A DNA stretch of 64,000 bases from Bacteroidota bacterium (GCA_029557895.1 JAKQHT010000020.1:124001-188000), one strand, 5' to 3'. Numbered from the stretch's first letter, positions 15,354-24,725 are shown. Numbers and translations are program-made. Notes: a model not told the origin generated them from the letters alone.

Positions 15354-16526
15354 ATGCCGACAAAAGAAAAACTCTGGAACCGAAATTTCATCATTGCGTG
15401 CATTGCCAACTTCCTGGTAGCTTGTTCCTTTAACCTCTTGATGCCCACCATCCCGATTTACCTATCGGAAGAGTTGGGGGTACCACATTCCAAGATCGGG
15501 ATTGTGCTATCTTCGTATGCCATTGCGTTGCTGCTCGTCCGTCCGTTTTGCGGCTATTGGGTGGACGTTTATGCCAGAAAACCACTGTTCTTACTGGGCA
15601 TCACATTGTTTATCGGCACTTTTATCGGCTATTATTTTGCCTTTACTGTGTTATTTTTTGTGATTCTCCGTTTCATTCACGGGATGTTCTGGGCGCTTTC
15701 CACGGTGTCTGCCAATACGGTAGCCATTGACATTATCCCGGCATCGAGGCGTGCAGAGGGAATTGGCTATTTTGGGGTTAATACCAATATCGCCATGGCC
15801 ATTGCCCCTTTTGTTGCGGTAAACATCTATGACGCCCACGGTTTTCATTTTCTGATATCTTGCGCTCTGGTGATGGGGTTGCTATCTATATTGGTGGTAA
15901 TTTTTATCAAAGTGCCCATTCGCGAAAAACTTGATAAGACCCCGCCACTGTCGCTCGACCGTTTCTTTTTGGTGAAAGGTTTTCCGGTATTTATCAATCA
16001 GCTTTTCCTTTCGTTTGGCTGGGGAACGCTCATTGCTTTTGCGGTGTTGTACGGCAAAGAAACGGGCATTCAAAATTCGGGGGTTTTCTTTTTGTTCCTG
16101 GCAGGCGGCATCGTTTTGTCGCGAGTGACATCCGGAAAGTTCGTGGATAAAGGCTACCTTCACAAGGTGATGGTCATCGCACTGTTATTGATATCAATAG
16201 GATTTGTGAGTTTTGCCCTGTTTCACAGTATTTATGCGTTTTGCGTTTCGGCCTTTATCATCGGCATTGGTTACGGAACGCTTTTTCCTGCCCTCCAGAC
16301 CATTTATATCAACATGGCTCCGGGTTCTAAACGCGGCACTGCCAATTCTACTTACCTGACCGGGTTTGACCTTGGCATCGGTATAGGGATGCTGCTCGGC
16401 GCTTATCTGGGCGATCATTGGGGATTTTCTGCCATGTACCTGACCACAGCCGGTTTTTGCCTGATTGCCCTGATTTATTATTGGGCCATTTCACGAAAGG
16501 TTTTTGAGAGGAACCGCTTAAGATAA
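15354..16526 (+). CDS. MFS transporter, DHA1-type
   Basis: 390 residues from MPTKEKLWNRNFIIACIANF with about 12 hydrophobic segments. Motif-A region GYWVDVYARKPLFL follows helix 2, and a second-half equivalent GKFVDKGYLHKVM follows helix 8. Family resemblance is to drug- or metabolite-exporting DHA1 members; the substrate is not identifiable. It is not closely similar to the MFS protein at 12006. It stands alone, with its own promoter and a 670-base gene-free region downstream. Confidence 0.9.
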   Translation: MPTKEKLWNRNFIIACIANFLVACSFNLLMPTIPIYLSEELGVPHSKIGIVLSSYAIALLLVRPFCGYWVDVYARKPLFLLGITLFIGTFIGYYFAFTVLFFVILRFIHGMFWALSTVSANTVAIDIIPASRRAEGIGYFGVNTNIAMAIAPFVAVNIYDAHGFHFLISCALVMGLLSILVVIFIKVPIREKLDKTPPLSLDRFFLVKGFPVFINQLFLSFGWGTLIAFAVLYGKETGIQNSGVFFLFLAGGIVLSRVTSGKFVDKGYLHKVMVIALLLISIGFVSFALFHSIYAFCVSAFIIGIGYGTLFPALQTIYINMAPGSKRGTANSTYLTGFDLGIGIGMLLGAYLGDHWGFSAMYLTTAGFCLIALIYYWAISRKVFERNRLR

Positions 16527-17364
16527 AAACAAAAAGTTGGCCCACCCATTTGATAAAAATGTCAAAAGCGTAATGGGCGTTATCTTCATTTGACCTTCAG
16601 TGTTTCACAACATAAGGACATCCGGAAATTACCCCAAGCCAACCCGCAGGCCAAAGTTTGCAAAAAGAGTGTGCTTTTATCCACCCGATAAGAATTTAAT
16701 TTTTTTCTTTTCTCCACCTTTAGGTGTTTTTAATTTTTTGCCTATATACACGGCGACTCTCAAAATTCATCAGACCTAAAACAATGGTGGCAAAGACACT
16801 CAACACCTGACATTTAGGTACTTGAATCAACGTGAGGACTAAACACCAACTGCAAACAGATCGTTTTGCAAACGCGGCAGTAAACAGCTTCGATTAGCGC
16901 TTTTTGATAACATTCCCCGTGAGAGCCCAAATCCAAAAATCCTAAACAGGCCCAATAGAAATCCATAGGCAAACAAAAACCATTTCCATTTATGGCACTT
17001 GGCATTTTGATTACGTTTTCTGTTACATTACCGCCACATTACTAAAATAGCATTCTGGAAAAACCGTTTGCGATGCCACATTGTGGGATGTCAATTTGTT
17101 AAAAAACTTACCGTTCGTCGATACTTTGCCATTTGCTCTACTTGCACGTTTCACTTCATCTAATTTTTTGGCATTAAAACCCAAAAATTAGATTTATAAG
17201 TGACTTTTATTCACTTTTGGAATGCTATTAATCAAGTCCCAAATATTGATGATACCAGCCACAAACAACTTGACAGGTTTTTAGGTGTTTGTTGTATGCT
17301 ATCTTCCTCTCCCTCAAGGATAAGTTTTCATCATTTCGGTACTTACATTGTTAAATCGTTGCCA
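16527..17364. other. Long intergenic region upstream of sensor kinase
   Basis: About 840 bases without a supportable gene. A 63-codon minus-strand frame (16814-17005) looks non-biological. Hairpins: CCCATT/AATGGG after the MFS gene, the inverted repeat TCTAATTTTT (17159-17168) / AAAAATTAGA (17183-17192), and AAGTGA/TCACTT just after it. The latter two resemble terminators on the plus strand and could end an unrecognised RNA. No exact TAnnTTTG box is seen for the kinase gene. Confidence 0.45.
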
Positions 17365-19431
17365 ATGAAACAGTTAATACTTTTAGCTGCTTTTCTTTTT
17401 GCACTTGCCGGATGGTCACAGACCAACGAGATAGACAGCCTTGTCCTGAATTTGGCGTTCCAAAAACAGGATTCTACCAAGGTAGATACCTCTGTTTATC
17501 TTATCAAGGCATTGTACGAAGCCAACGAACCCAAAAAAGCCTTGCAGTTTATTGACGAAACCGAACGACTGGCCAAAGCGCTCAACTATGCCAAAGGACA
17601 AGCCGAAGTGGCCTATTACCGCGCACTGATTTATTCTGAAAGGAACGATTACTTCAACGCCATTGACAGCTACAACAAATCAAAACAATTCTACCAAAAA
17701 ATAAATGACACTCTGGGCGTTGCCAAAGTGAACAACAACATGGGTATTCTGGAAATAAAAAGAGGCAACTACATTGTGGGCCTCGAACTTTCCCTGTCCG
17801 CAATCAAGGTATTTGAAGAAAAAAATATGCTCAAGGACTTGGCCGCTGCCTACAACAACCTCGCCGAGGCCTATGTAAACACAAAACAATATAGTAACGC
17901 CCTGGAATTTAACCTAAAGGCTCTTGACGTCAAAACGGTATTGCGCGACAGCATGGGCATTATCAATTCCAATAAAAACATTGCCATGCTGTACGGTATG
18001 CGCAACGAATACCGAAAATCCATTGAACATTACGAAGCCGTCCTGCAACTCTTGGACAAAATGAAAGCACAGGACAAAAACCTCCGTGGCGAGATTTTGC
18101 CGCTTATAGGTAACCAATATCTACAGTTCAAAGAATATGACAAAGCAGAAGTTTACCTTTATGAAGCCTTGAAACACAATAAATCTGTTGGCAATCAAGC
18201 CGGAACGTTCCAGACACTCAATGCCATCGGCGACCTCAATTTGAGCCAAAACAAAACAAAAATTGCAGAATCACAGATCATCGAAGCCCACGAACTGTCA
18301 AAACAATCGACGGACAAAAAGGAAATCCTTAAAAATTTCAGGCTCATGGTACGATTGGATTCCATACGAAAACGTTATGAAAGCGCCTTTAAATGGCAAC
18401 AAGAATATTACAAACTAAAAGAAGAACTGTACCAACAAGAACAACCCACGATACCAACCGATACCAGAAACACCCTTTCAAAAACCACCACTAACCTCGA
18501 TGGCGATAGCACCTCGGGAACACCTACGCCCCAAAACGATGCCACCAAAGGCAAATCAGAACAGGTAGAACGCCTAAAACTCATTTCATACATCCTGATA
18601 GTTGCCTTTATCACGGCACTTTCTTTCTTGCTGCTCATCTATGTAAAAAGGAAAAACACCCTAAAATATACCCAAGAACTCGAAGAAAAAAACCGTCAAA
18701 TCCAAAAGCAAAATGCGGCCATCCAAGAACAGACGCAACACCTTGAGGAAATCAACAAATCCAAAGACAGGCTATTCTCTATCGTATCGCACGACCTTAA
18801 AGATTCCATATCATCCATCAAAGGATTTTTGGACCTGTTGAAAGAAGACAGTATCACCAAAGAAGAGTTCACATCACTGATTCCGGAATTGAGCGACAAT
18901 GCAAACAATGCTTCGCTCCTGCTCTATAATTTGCTGAATTGGTCAAAATCGCAGATGCAAAACCTCGAACCCAGTCCGGAACTTTTCAACATCCAGGATG
19001 TGTTCAAGAACAAAATCAGCTTGGTAGAACCAAAAATCGAACAAAAACGGATTGTCCTCATTGATGAATCGCAAAGCGGAACGGTGTATGCCGATAAGAA
19101 CATGATAGAAATCGTGGTGCAGAACCTCATTACCAATGCAGTAAAATTCAGCAGGGTGGGCGACATCATCACCATTTCAAACAAAGAACAGAACGGTAAG
19201 ACCTTATTGAGCGTTGAAGATACCGGCGTGGGAATTCCCAAAGAACACATTGAAAAACTTTTCAAAGGTAGCGGTTATACCACTATCGGGACAAAAAACG
19301 AAAAAGGAACCGGATTGGGACTTTCCATCTGTAAAGAACTGGTAGAGCTCAACCAAGGCAGGATTTGGGTAGAAAGTACTCCAAATATCGGCAGCAAATT
19401 CTTCGTGGAACTTCCTAAATCAAAGGTATAA
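17365..19431 (+). CDS. TPR-containing sensor histidine kinase
   Basis: 688 residues starting MKQLILLAAFLFALAGWSQ, a Sec signal peptide; an upstream in-frame stretch lacks any signal and is dropped. The periplasmic part (about 25-380) consists of tetratricopeptide repeats (e.g. AAAYNNLAEAYVNTKQYSNA). One membrane helix lies at about 405-427, followed by a coiled coil, HisKA with phospho-acceptor His476 (SIVSHDLKDS), and HATPase_c with N box QNLITNAVKFS, G1 DTGVGIP and G2 GTGLGLS. Architecture matches Bacteroidota TPR kinases. No response regulator is adjacent. It converges on the CtlX-like gene with only two bases between them. Confidence 0.95.
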   Translation: MKQLILLAAFLFALAGWSQTNEIDSLVLNLAFQKQDSTKVDTSVYLIKALYEANEPKKALQFIDETERLAKALNYAKGQAEVAYYRALIYSERNDYFNAIDSYNKSKQFYQKINDTLGVAKVNNNMGILEIKRGNYIVGLELSLSAIKVFEEKNMLKDLAAAYNNLAEAYVNTKQYSNALEFNLKALDVKTVLRDSMGIINSNKNIAMLYGMRNEYRKSIEHYEAVLQLLDKMKAQDKNLRGEILPLIGNQYLQFKEYDKAEVYLYEALKHNKSVGNQAGTFQTLNAIGDLNLSQNKTKIAESQIIEAHELSKQSTDKKEILKNFRLMVRLDSIRKRYESAFKWQQEYYKLKEELYQQEQPTIPTDTRNTLSKTTTNLDGDSTSGTPTPQNDATKGKSEQVERLKLISYILIVAFITALSFLLLIYVKRKNTLKYTQELEEKNRQIQKQNAAIQEQTQHLEEINKSKDRLFSIVSHDLKDSISSIKGFLDLLKEDSITKEEFTSLIPELSDNANNASLLLYNLLNWSKSQMQNLEPSPELFNIQDVFKNKISLVEPKIEQKRIVLIDESQSGTVYADKNMIEIVVQNLITNAVKFSRVGDIITISNKEQNGKTLLSVEDTGVGIPKEHIEKLFKGSGYTTIGTKNEKGTGLGLSICKELVELNQGRIWVESTPNIGSKFFVELPKSKV

Positions 19432-19433
19432 GG

Positions 19434-20360
19434 TCAATTGGGCAGAAAAACTTCTGCCATCATGCACCGCGCACTCCCGCCACCACAAGTTTCTATGGTT
19501 TGCAAGTCGCTGTAAAGCACATCGCTGTGAGCCGTTATTTTAGAAACCTGCATTGGCGTCAGGCTGTCATGTGCTGCCTTGCTCATCACCAAATAGCGTT
19601 TGTTGTCCTTGCCACGTACCTGGAGCATATTGCCCGCAAATTGCGCCATTTGCGATTCGCTGATTTCGATGATGTCCTTTCCATCTTGCTTGAGGTGTTT
19701 TAGAACGTTTTTCCGATCTTGCTTGTCATCGATACAATCCAGGCAAATTACCGCAAAAGTCTCGGCAATGCACATCATTACATTGGTATGGTAAATGGGC
19801 AACCGCTTACCATCCACGGTTTGGTTGGCAACGAAAACCACGGGCGTATATTCAAAATCTTCGCAAAACTCAATAAAAAGTTCTTCGTCGGCTCTTGGCG
19901 AAAGTGCACAATAAGCTTTTCTGTTCTCACGGTCAAGCACAATGCTCCCAGTACCTTCCAGAAAATAACCATCTGACTCGGCAGAGGTATAATCAACGAT
20001 GGTTTCAATACGGAATCCTTTGGCCTCCAAATGATCCAGAATTTCCTCGCGACGTTCCTTGCGCCTGTTTTCAGCAAACATCGGATACAAAGCCACATCT
20101 CCGTTTTCGTGAAAACTTACCCAATTGTTGGGAAATATAGAATCGGGCGTGTCCAAACTGTTGTCCTGTTCCACAATCACATTGACCCCAGCAGCACGGA
20201 GCTTGGCCACAAAAGCATCAAACTCATTTTGCGCCAGCTGGTTGACTTCGACATTTTTTAGCTCCAGTTCTTCCTGAAAATAATTGTTGACAGCCGTCTG
20301 CTCGTTCATCCTAAAGCTTATGGGACGAATCATTAAAATGGTATTGGTGGTCTGGTGCAT
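19434..20360 (-). CDS. ctlX: CtlX-like citrulline/arginine-modifying hydrolase
   Basis: 308-residue member of the guanidino-group-modifying enzyme superfamily. Conserved features are FPNNWVSFH (early Asn/Trp), DGYFLEGTGSIVLD, YHTNVMMCI with the catalytic His, and the C-terminal CGGGSARCMMAEVFLP with the nucleophilic Cys. This pattern fits the citrulline-utilisation hydrolase family (CtlX, amidinotransferase-like). The precise substrate, citrulline or another ureido/guanidino compound, cannot be told from sequence. TAATTTTG (20381-20388, minus strand) is a good -7 box; the M14 peptidase gene is divergent. Confidence 0.85.
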   Translation of the reverse strand: MHQTTNTILMIRPISFRMNEQTAVNNYFQEELELKNVEVNQLAQNEFDAFVAKLRAAGVNVIVEQDNSLDTPDSIFPNNWVSFHENGDVALYPMFAENRRKERREEILDHLEAKGFRIETIVDYTSAESDGYFLEGTGSIVLDRENRKAYCALSPRADEELFIEFCEDFEYTPVVFVANQTVDGKRLPIYHTNVMMCIAETFAVICLDCIDDKQDRKNVLKHLKQDGKDIIEISESQMAQFAGNMLQVRGKDNKRYLVMSKAAHDSLTPMQVSKITAHSDVLYSDLQTIETCGGGSARCMMAEVFLPN

Positions 20361-20380
20361 GAAATTATGATTAACAACTG

Positions 20381-20408
20381 CAAAATTAGGTCAAATTGGT
20401 TAAATTTG
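20381..20408. promoter_or_regulatory. Divergent -7 boxes for ctlX and M14 peptidase genes
   Basis: TAATTTTG on the minus strand (20381-20388) points to ctlX, and TAAATTTG on the plus strand (20401-20408) points to the carboxypeptidase gene. The two boxes are 12 bases apart, so transcription of one may hinder the other. Confidence 0.6.
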
Positions 20409-20463
20409 ATACACCATCCAATGTTTTAATTGTGGGTGGATTTTAAGTTTCCAAACCTTCGCC

Positions 20464-22203
20464 ATGAAAAAACTCATCTGCAGTTTACTGTTCCTCACTG
20501 CTCTATTGCAAACAAAACCATCATTTGGGCAAGATTTTACCACTGTTTTTGAAAAAAGCAACGGAACCTCAACGGCCACCTACCAAGAAACCATTTTGTT
20601 TTATAAAAAACTGGCAGCCCACTATCCGGAAATTGCCATAGACAGTATTGGCGAGACAGATTCTGGATTTCCGCTCCATTTGGTAACGCTCAATCCCGAC
20701 AAAACATTCGATTTTGAAATCCTCCGAAAAAACAAAGTTATCTTGCTTATCAACAACGGCATACACCCCGGAGAACCCGACGGCATCGATGCCACAATGT
20801 TGCTGTTCAGAGATTTGGTACAGAAAAAGATACGATTGCCAAAACACGTGGTACTCGCCACCATCCCGGTTTACAACATTGGTGGCAGCCTCAACAGGAA
20901 CACTTCGTCAAGGGTCAACCAAAATGGTCCTTCTGAATATGGGTTCAGGGGGAATGCCCGAAATTATGACCTCAACAGGGACTTCATAAAAAGCGATTCC
21001 AAAAACGCCAAAAGTTTTGCCCAAATTTTCCACCGGACCAAACCCGATGTATTCATCGACAACCATGTGAGCAATGGCGCAGACTATCAGTACACACTCA
21101 CACATTTGTTCACCCAGCACAACAAGTTGGGCGGCGAACTGGGCGACTATTTGCATCGGCACTTTATGCCAACTCTCGAACAAAAACTCTCTGACAAGCA
21201 ATGGGACATAACACCATACGTAAACGTCTTCAACAAAGTCCCCGAAAACGGATTCAGCCAATTTATGGATTGGCCCCGCTATTCAACAGGTTACACAACA
21301 CTGTGGAACACAATCGGGATGATGGTTGAAACCCATATGCTAAAACCATACAAGCAACGTGTGGAAGGCACCTACGTATTAATGGAAACCATGATACATC
21401 TTATGGAAAAGGAATTTGATACCATTAAACAATTGCGACAAAAACAATGGCAAAACCTTAAAAACGCCAAAACATACCCCGTGGATTGGAAGATTGACAC
21501 TTCAAAATCGTCTACCCTAAAGTTCAAGGGATATGAAGGCACATTGGAAACAAGTGATATAACGGGAATGGACAGACTGAAATACCATCGCAACAAACCT
21601 TTTGTAAAAGATGTGAAATACCAAGATTTTATGGTACAAACCGCTGAAGTGAATATTCCGGAAGCATACATCATCCCTAAAGGTTGGTGGAACGTGATAG
21701 ACCTGCTTCGGCTCAATCAGGTCGAAATGCGAACTTTTGAAAAAGATACGTCCATACAAGTAGAAAGCTATCGGATAGACACCTTCAATACAAGGAAAGA
21801 ACCCTTTGAGGGCCATTATCAACATTACAACACCAAGATTGTGGCAAGAACAAAAATGCAGCCGTTCAAAAAGGGCGATTATTACATTCCTACCAATCAA
21901 AATGCCATCAGATACCTGCTTGAAACACTTGAACCCCAAGCACCGGATTCGTTTTTCAACTGGAATTTTTTTGATGCCATCCTTCAACAAAAAGAAGGTT
22001 TTTCACCCTACGTTTGGGAAGATTTGGCTTATGATTATTTGAACAAAAATGAATCTTTGAAACAAAATTTCGAGAAAAAGAAGAAAAGCGATCCCGATTT
22101 TGCAGGCAATTGGTATGCGCAACTGGATTGGATTTATAAACAAAGCCCATTTTATGAAACAGAGCATTTGCAATATCCGGTTTATAGGGTAGCAAAAGAC
22201 TAA
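20464..22203 (+). CDS. Secreted M14-family zinc carboxypeptidase
   Basis: 579 residues with a cleavable signal peptide (MKKLICSLLFLTALLQTKPSFG). The M14 zinc ligands are HPGE (His101, Glu104) and His201 in DNHVSNG; Glu289 in MMVETHML is the probable general base. NARNYDLNRDF matches the substrate-binding Asn-Arg region. The C-terminal half (about 310-579) is a beta-rich extension. Likely a periplasmic or secreted exopeptidase in protein scavenging, as with the DPP III in this window. Monocistronic. Confidence 0.92.
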   Translation: MKKLICSLLFLTALLQTKPSFGQDFTTVFEKSNGTSTATYQETILFYKKLAAHYPEIAIDSIGETDSGFPLHLVTLNPDKTFDFEILRKNKVILLINNGIHPGEPDGIDATMLLFRDLVQKKIRLPKHVVLATIPVYNIGGSLNRNTSSRVNQNGPSEYGFRGNARNYDLNRDFIKSDSKNAKSFAQIFHRTKPDVFIDNHVSNGADYQYTLTHLFTQHNKLGGELGDYLHRHFMPTLEQKLSDKQWDITPYVNVFNKVPENGFSQFMDWPRYSTGYTTLWNTIGMMVETHMLKPYKQRVEGTYVLMETMIHLMEKEFDTIKQLRQKQWQNLKNAKTYPVDWKIDTSKSSTLKFKGYEGTLETSDITGMDRLKYHRNKPFVKDVKYQDFMVQTAEVNIPEAYIIPKGWWNVIDLLRLNQVEMRTFEKDTSIQVESYRIDTFNTRKEPFEGHYQHYNTKIVARTKMQPFKKGDYYIPTNQNAIRYLLETLEPQAPDSFFNWNFFDAILQQKEGFSPYVWEDLAYDYLNKNESLKQNFEKKKKSDPDFAGNWYAQLDWIYKQSPFYETEHLQYPVYRVAKD

Positions 22204-22233
22204 CCCGAAATAACTCATGAAGTCTTGTCTGCC

Positions 22234-22815
22234 CTAAAGCAACAATTTGATATTGGCGTAGGAATTCTCCATAGCCTGTTTTACTTCGGGCTGGTTTAGC
22301 CACGCCACTTTGGTAATACCTTCTTCCATTTGCGGAACAAGCCTACCTTTATGTTTTGAAGTCATTTCAAACCAATAGGTTTGTTTTATTTTATGCTTGC
22401 CGTTACGCTTAAAAATATGATAGGTAGTAGCAAGTGGTTTTACGATTTTCAATCCTGTAACTTTGGTTTCCTCTTCAACTTCCCTAATCGAAGCATCTTC
22501 GATACTCTCTTTATTTTCCACTTTTCCTTTGGGCAAATCCCATTTGTCATTCCTATAGATGAATAGTATTTCACCTCGATCATTGATGACCTTTCCGCCG
22601 CCCGCAACCACAACGGGGAGTTTGTCAAGAAACGTTTCCAGCAATTTGTGTTCATGCTTTCCAATAAGCCGAACACCCTTGAGAGAGGTCGCATTGAGTT
22701 CCTTAATGACTTTACCGATATGCACAGTCTTGAGAAGATAGTTTTTGAAACCGGATTCAAAAGCAACCTCGGTGGTCAAGATTATCGGCTTTTCATTTAC
22801 AAAAATTGTCACCAT
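22234..22815 (-). CDS. Nudix hydrolase with N-terminal extension
   Basis: 193 residues. The Nudix box starts at Gly97 and contains Glu103 and REVEEE (111-116); the usual glycine near its end is replaced by Lys118. The Nudix domain spans about 68-190 (WDLPKGKVENKESIEDASI). The N-terminal 65 residues (KPIILTTEVAF..., GKHEHKLLETFLDKLP) are an extension common to a flavobacterial subgroup. The substrate of Nudix proteins cannot be read from the box. Convergent with the M14 gene, divergent from pyrE. Confidence 0.9.
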   Translation of the reverse strand: MVTIFVNEKPIILTTEVAFESGFKNYLLKTVHIGKVIKELNATSLKGVRLIGKHEHKLLETFLDKLPVVVAGGGKVINDRGEILFIYRNDKWDLPKGKVENKESIEDASIREVEEETKVTGLKIVKPLATTYHIFKRNGKHKIKQTYWFEMTSKHKGRLVPQMEEGITKVAWLNQPEVKQAMENSYANIKLLL

Positions 22816-22927
22816 CGGATCGTGGCCATATTTTTTAAGTCGATAAAAATATCAATTTTTTGATACAACAATGGATTTTCTTGTCAATTTTCTCCTAAAT
22901 CAAAAAAAAAAGTTTCACAATTTTGAT

Positions 22928-22935
22928 TAGATTTG
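22928..22935 (+). promoter_or_regulatory. -7 box of pyrE
   Basis: TAGATTTG ends only 4 bases before the pyrE ATG (22940). With usual spacing the transcript would begin at or within two bases of the start codon, implying a leaderless mRNA. Confidence 0.6.
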
Positions 22936-22939
22936 CGAC

Positions 22940-23599
22940 ATGATTTTTGACGAGAACACCGCCAGACAGACCGCCAAACTGCTTTTGGACATCAATGCGA
23001 TTAAACTACAACCGGGCAAGCCGTTTACTTGGGCATCGGGTTGGCTATCGCCTATCTATTGTGACAACAGGATTATTCTCTCGCACCCTTCCATCAGAAA
23101 TCATATAAGGGAAACAATGGCAAGACAAATAGAAAAGAAATACGGCAAACCAGACGTCATTGCCGGTGTTGCCACAGGTGCCATAGGCATTGGGGTCTTG
23201 ACTGCCGAATATCTCGGGCTGCCTTTTGTCTATGTAAGACCGGAGCCAAAAGGACACGGCAAGCAGAACCAGATTGAAGGCCATTTGCAAAACGGCCAAA
23301 ACGTCGTGGTGATCGAGGACCTCATCAGCACCGGAAAAAGCAGCCTCAACGCGGTCAAGGCCTTGCGCGATGCCGATGCAAACGTTTTGGGCATGGTAGC
23401 CATATTTTCGTATGGATTTGAGACCGCTATCGAAAACTTCAAAAAAGAAAATGTGGCCCTTAACACGTTGAGCGATTACAGGACGTTGCTTCAACAAGCC
23501 TTGGACACCAAATACATAACCGAACAAGAACAAGAACTATTGGCCATCTGGAATGCCGATCCGGCAAACTGGAACGAGCGTTTGACAAAACAACAATAA
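22940..23599 (+). CDS. pyrE: Orotate phosphoribosyltransferase
   Basis: Joins orotate to PRPP, giving OMP in pyrimidine synthesis. 219 residues starting MIFDENTARQTAKLL, a start typical of Bacteroidota PyrE. Conserved parts: FTWASGWLSPIYCDNR, GVATGAIGIGVLTAEY, PEPKGHGKQNQIEG (the flexible catalytic loop) and the PRPP motif VVVIEDLISTGKSS. Followed after 3 bases by the SRPBCC gene, so the two are probably one operon. Other pyrimidine genes are elsewhere, except carA about 11 kb away. Confidence 0.97.
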   Translation: MIFDENTARQTAKLLLDINAIKLQPGKPFTWASGWLSPIYCDNRIILSHPSIRNHIRETMARQIEKKYGKPDVIAGVATGAIGIGVLTAEYLGLPFVYVRPEPKGHGKQNQIEGHLQNGQNVVVIEDLISTGKSSLNAVKALRDADANVLGMVAIFSYGFETAIENFKKENVALNTLSDYRTLLQQALDTKYITEQEQELLAIWNADPANWNERLTKQQ

Positions 23600-23602
23600 C
23601 CC

Positions 23603-24019
23603 ATGAAATTAGAATCGCAAAAACAAACCATAAACAGATCAAAAGAAGACGTATTTGAGTTTCTTTCTGACCCCAAAAATTTTGAACAGCTTATGCCCGA
23701 AAATGTGGCAAAGTTCGAACCCAATGCCAATGGCGGTTTTACTTTTGCGCTTTCCGGAATGCCTGAAATTTCACTTCGCAAAAGAGAAAGCGTACCTTAT
23801 GATAAAATAGTTTTAGGTGCCGACGGCGGCAAACTCGACTTTGACCTTACGGCAAATCTTACCGAAATAGGCGAAAACGAAACCGATGTTCAATTGGTAT
23901 TCAGCGGCGAATTCAACGCTATGATAGGCATGATGGTCAAAGGCCCTATCAGTAAGTTCATCGAAACTCTGGTCGGCAATCTGCAAAAAGCTATCAATAC
24001 AAAAGACTCACAGATTTAA
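23603..24019 (+). CDS. SRPBCC (START-like) family protein
   Basis: 138 residues, MKLESQKQTINRSKEDVFEF, with a helix-grip fold pattern: first strand and helix including FLSDPKNFEQLMPENV, central beta strands and a long C-terminal helix (MMVKGPISKFIETLVGNLQKAI). It starts 3 bases after pyrE. Such pyrE-linked SRPBCC proteins bind unknown hydrophobic or small ligands; no role in nucleotide metabolism is shown. Its last 26 bases overlap the 3' end of birA on the other strand. Confidence 0.85.
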   Translation: MKLESQKQTINRSKEDVFEFLSDPKNFEQLMPENVAKFEPNANGGFTFALSGMPEISLRKRESVPYDKIVLGADGGKLDFDLTANLTEIGENETDVQLVFSGEFNAMIGMMVKGPISKFIETLVGNLQKAINTKDSQI

Positions 24020-24725
24020 GGTCGTATTCCTTGATCTGTGCATCTTCAATTTCAATCTTCAGATTTCCGGATTCGGTAATGCCTCTGATAAATCCGGAAA
24101 ATTTTGTGCCTCCTGCGTCTGTGAAGGTAGATGGCTTGTCCTTGCGGAACAAGTTTGCCTCATACAATTGTTTTAAATAACTACTTTTTCCCGATTCCAA
24201 AATCTGAAAATAGGCTTGCAATTCAAGCAAAACCATCTGCAATACTTCGTCCCTGTCAAACAAACGGCCAGTTTCGAGAATCAACGAGGAGGCGTTTGGC
24301 AAATCCTCAAAATGTACCTGATTGATATTAATCCCTATCCCTATAACCGATGCCTGTACCCTATTTTGTTTTACAACATTCTCTATCAGGATGCCGGCAA
24401 GCTTCTTATTGCCTGACAAAATGTCGTTAGGCCATTTAATCCTGACGTTCATTAACTGCAATTTCACTAACGTATTAAAAACCGACAATGCCACCACGAT
24501 AGCCACACTAAATGCCGCATCGACATCCAACCCTGTAATTTTTTTAAACACACTGAACAACAGGTTATTGGAGTCTTTAGAAACCCATTGTGTACCCATC
24601 TGTCCACGGCCATCGGTTTGATAATCGGCCACAACGACCGTCATGTCTTCAAGCGGTCCGTCGTTACTGATACGCTTTAAAAACGAATTGGTGGAGTCAA
24701 TGGCATTAAGTTTGATTATGTGCAT
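23994..24725 (-). CDS. birA: Biotin--[acetyl-CoA-carboxylase] ligase
   Basis: Activates biotin as biotinyl-AMP and transfers it to the carboxyl carrier protein. 243 residues: STNSFLKRI, DYQTDGRGQMGTQW (a divergent form of the GRGRxGRxW adenylate loop), IKWPNDILSGNKKLAGIL and IGIGININQ. It lacks the N-terminal helix-turn-helix of E. coli BirA, so it is the monofunctional type that does not regulate biotin genes. The 3' end overlaps the convergent SRPBCC gene. It is divergent from rsfS. Confidence 0.94.
   Translation of the reverse strand: MHIIKLNAIDSTNSFLKRISNDGPLEDMTVVVADYQTDGRGQMGTQWVSKDSNNLLFSVFKKITGLDVDAAFSVAIVVALSVFNTLVKLQLMNVRIKWPNDILSGNKKLAGILIENVVKQNRVQASVIGIGININQVHFEDLPNASSLILETGRLFDRDEVLQMVLLELQAYFQILESGKSSYLKQLYEANLFRKDKPSTFTDAGGTKFSGFIRGITESGNLKIEIEDAQIKEYDLKSVSLLY

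Noticed and set aside
16814-17005. 63-codon minus-strand frame with several cysteines
   Set aside because: No promoter or similarity; composition looks like random translation of AT-rich DNA.
17200-17364. N-terminal extension of the sensor kinase
   Set aside because: A good signal peptide starts at the ATG at 17365; the upstream part has no domain and crosses a hairpin.
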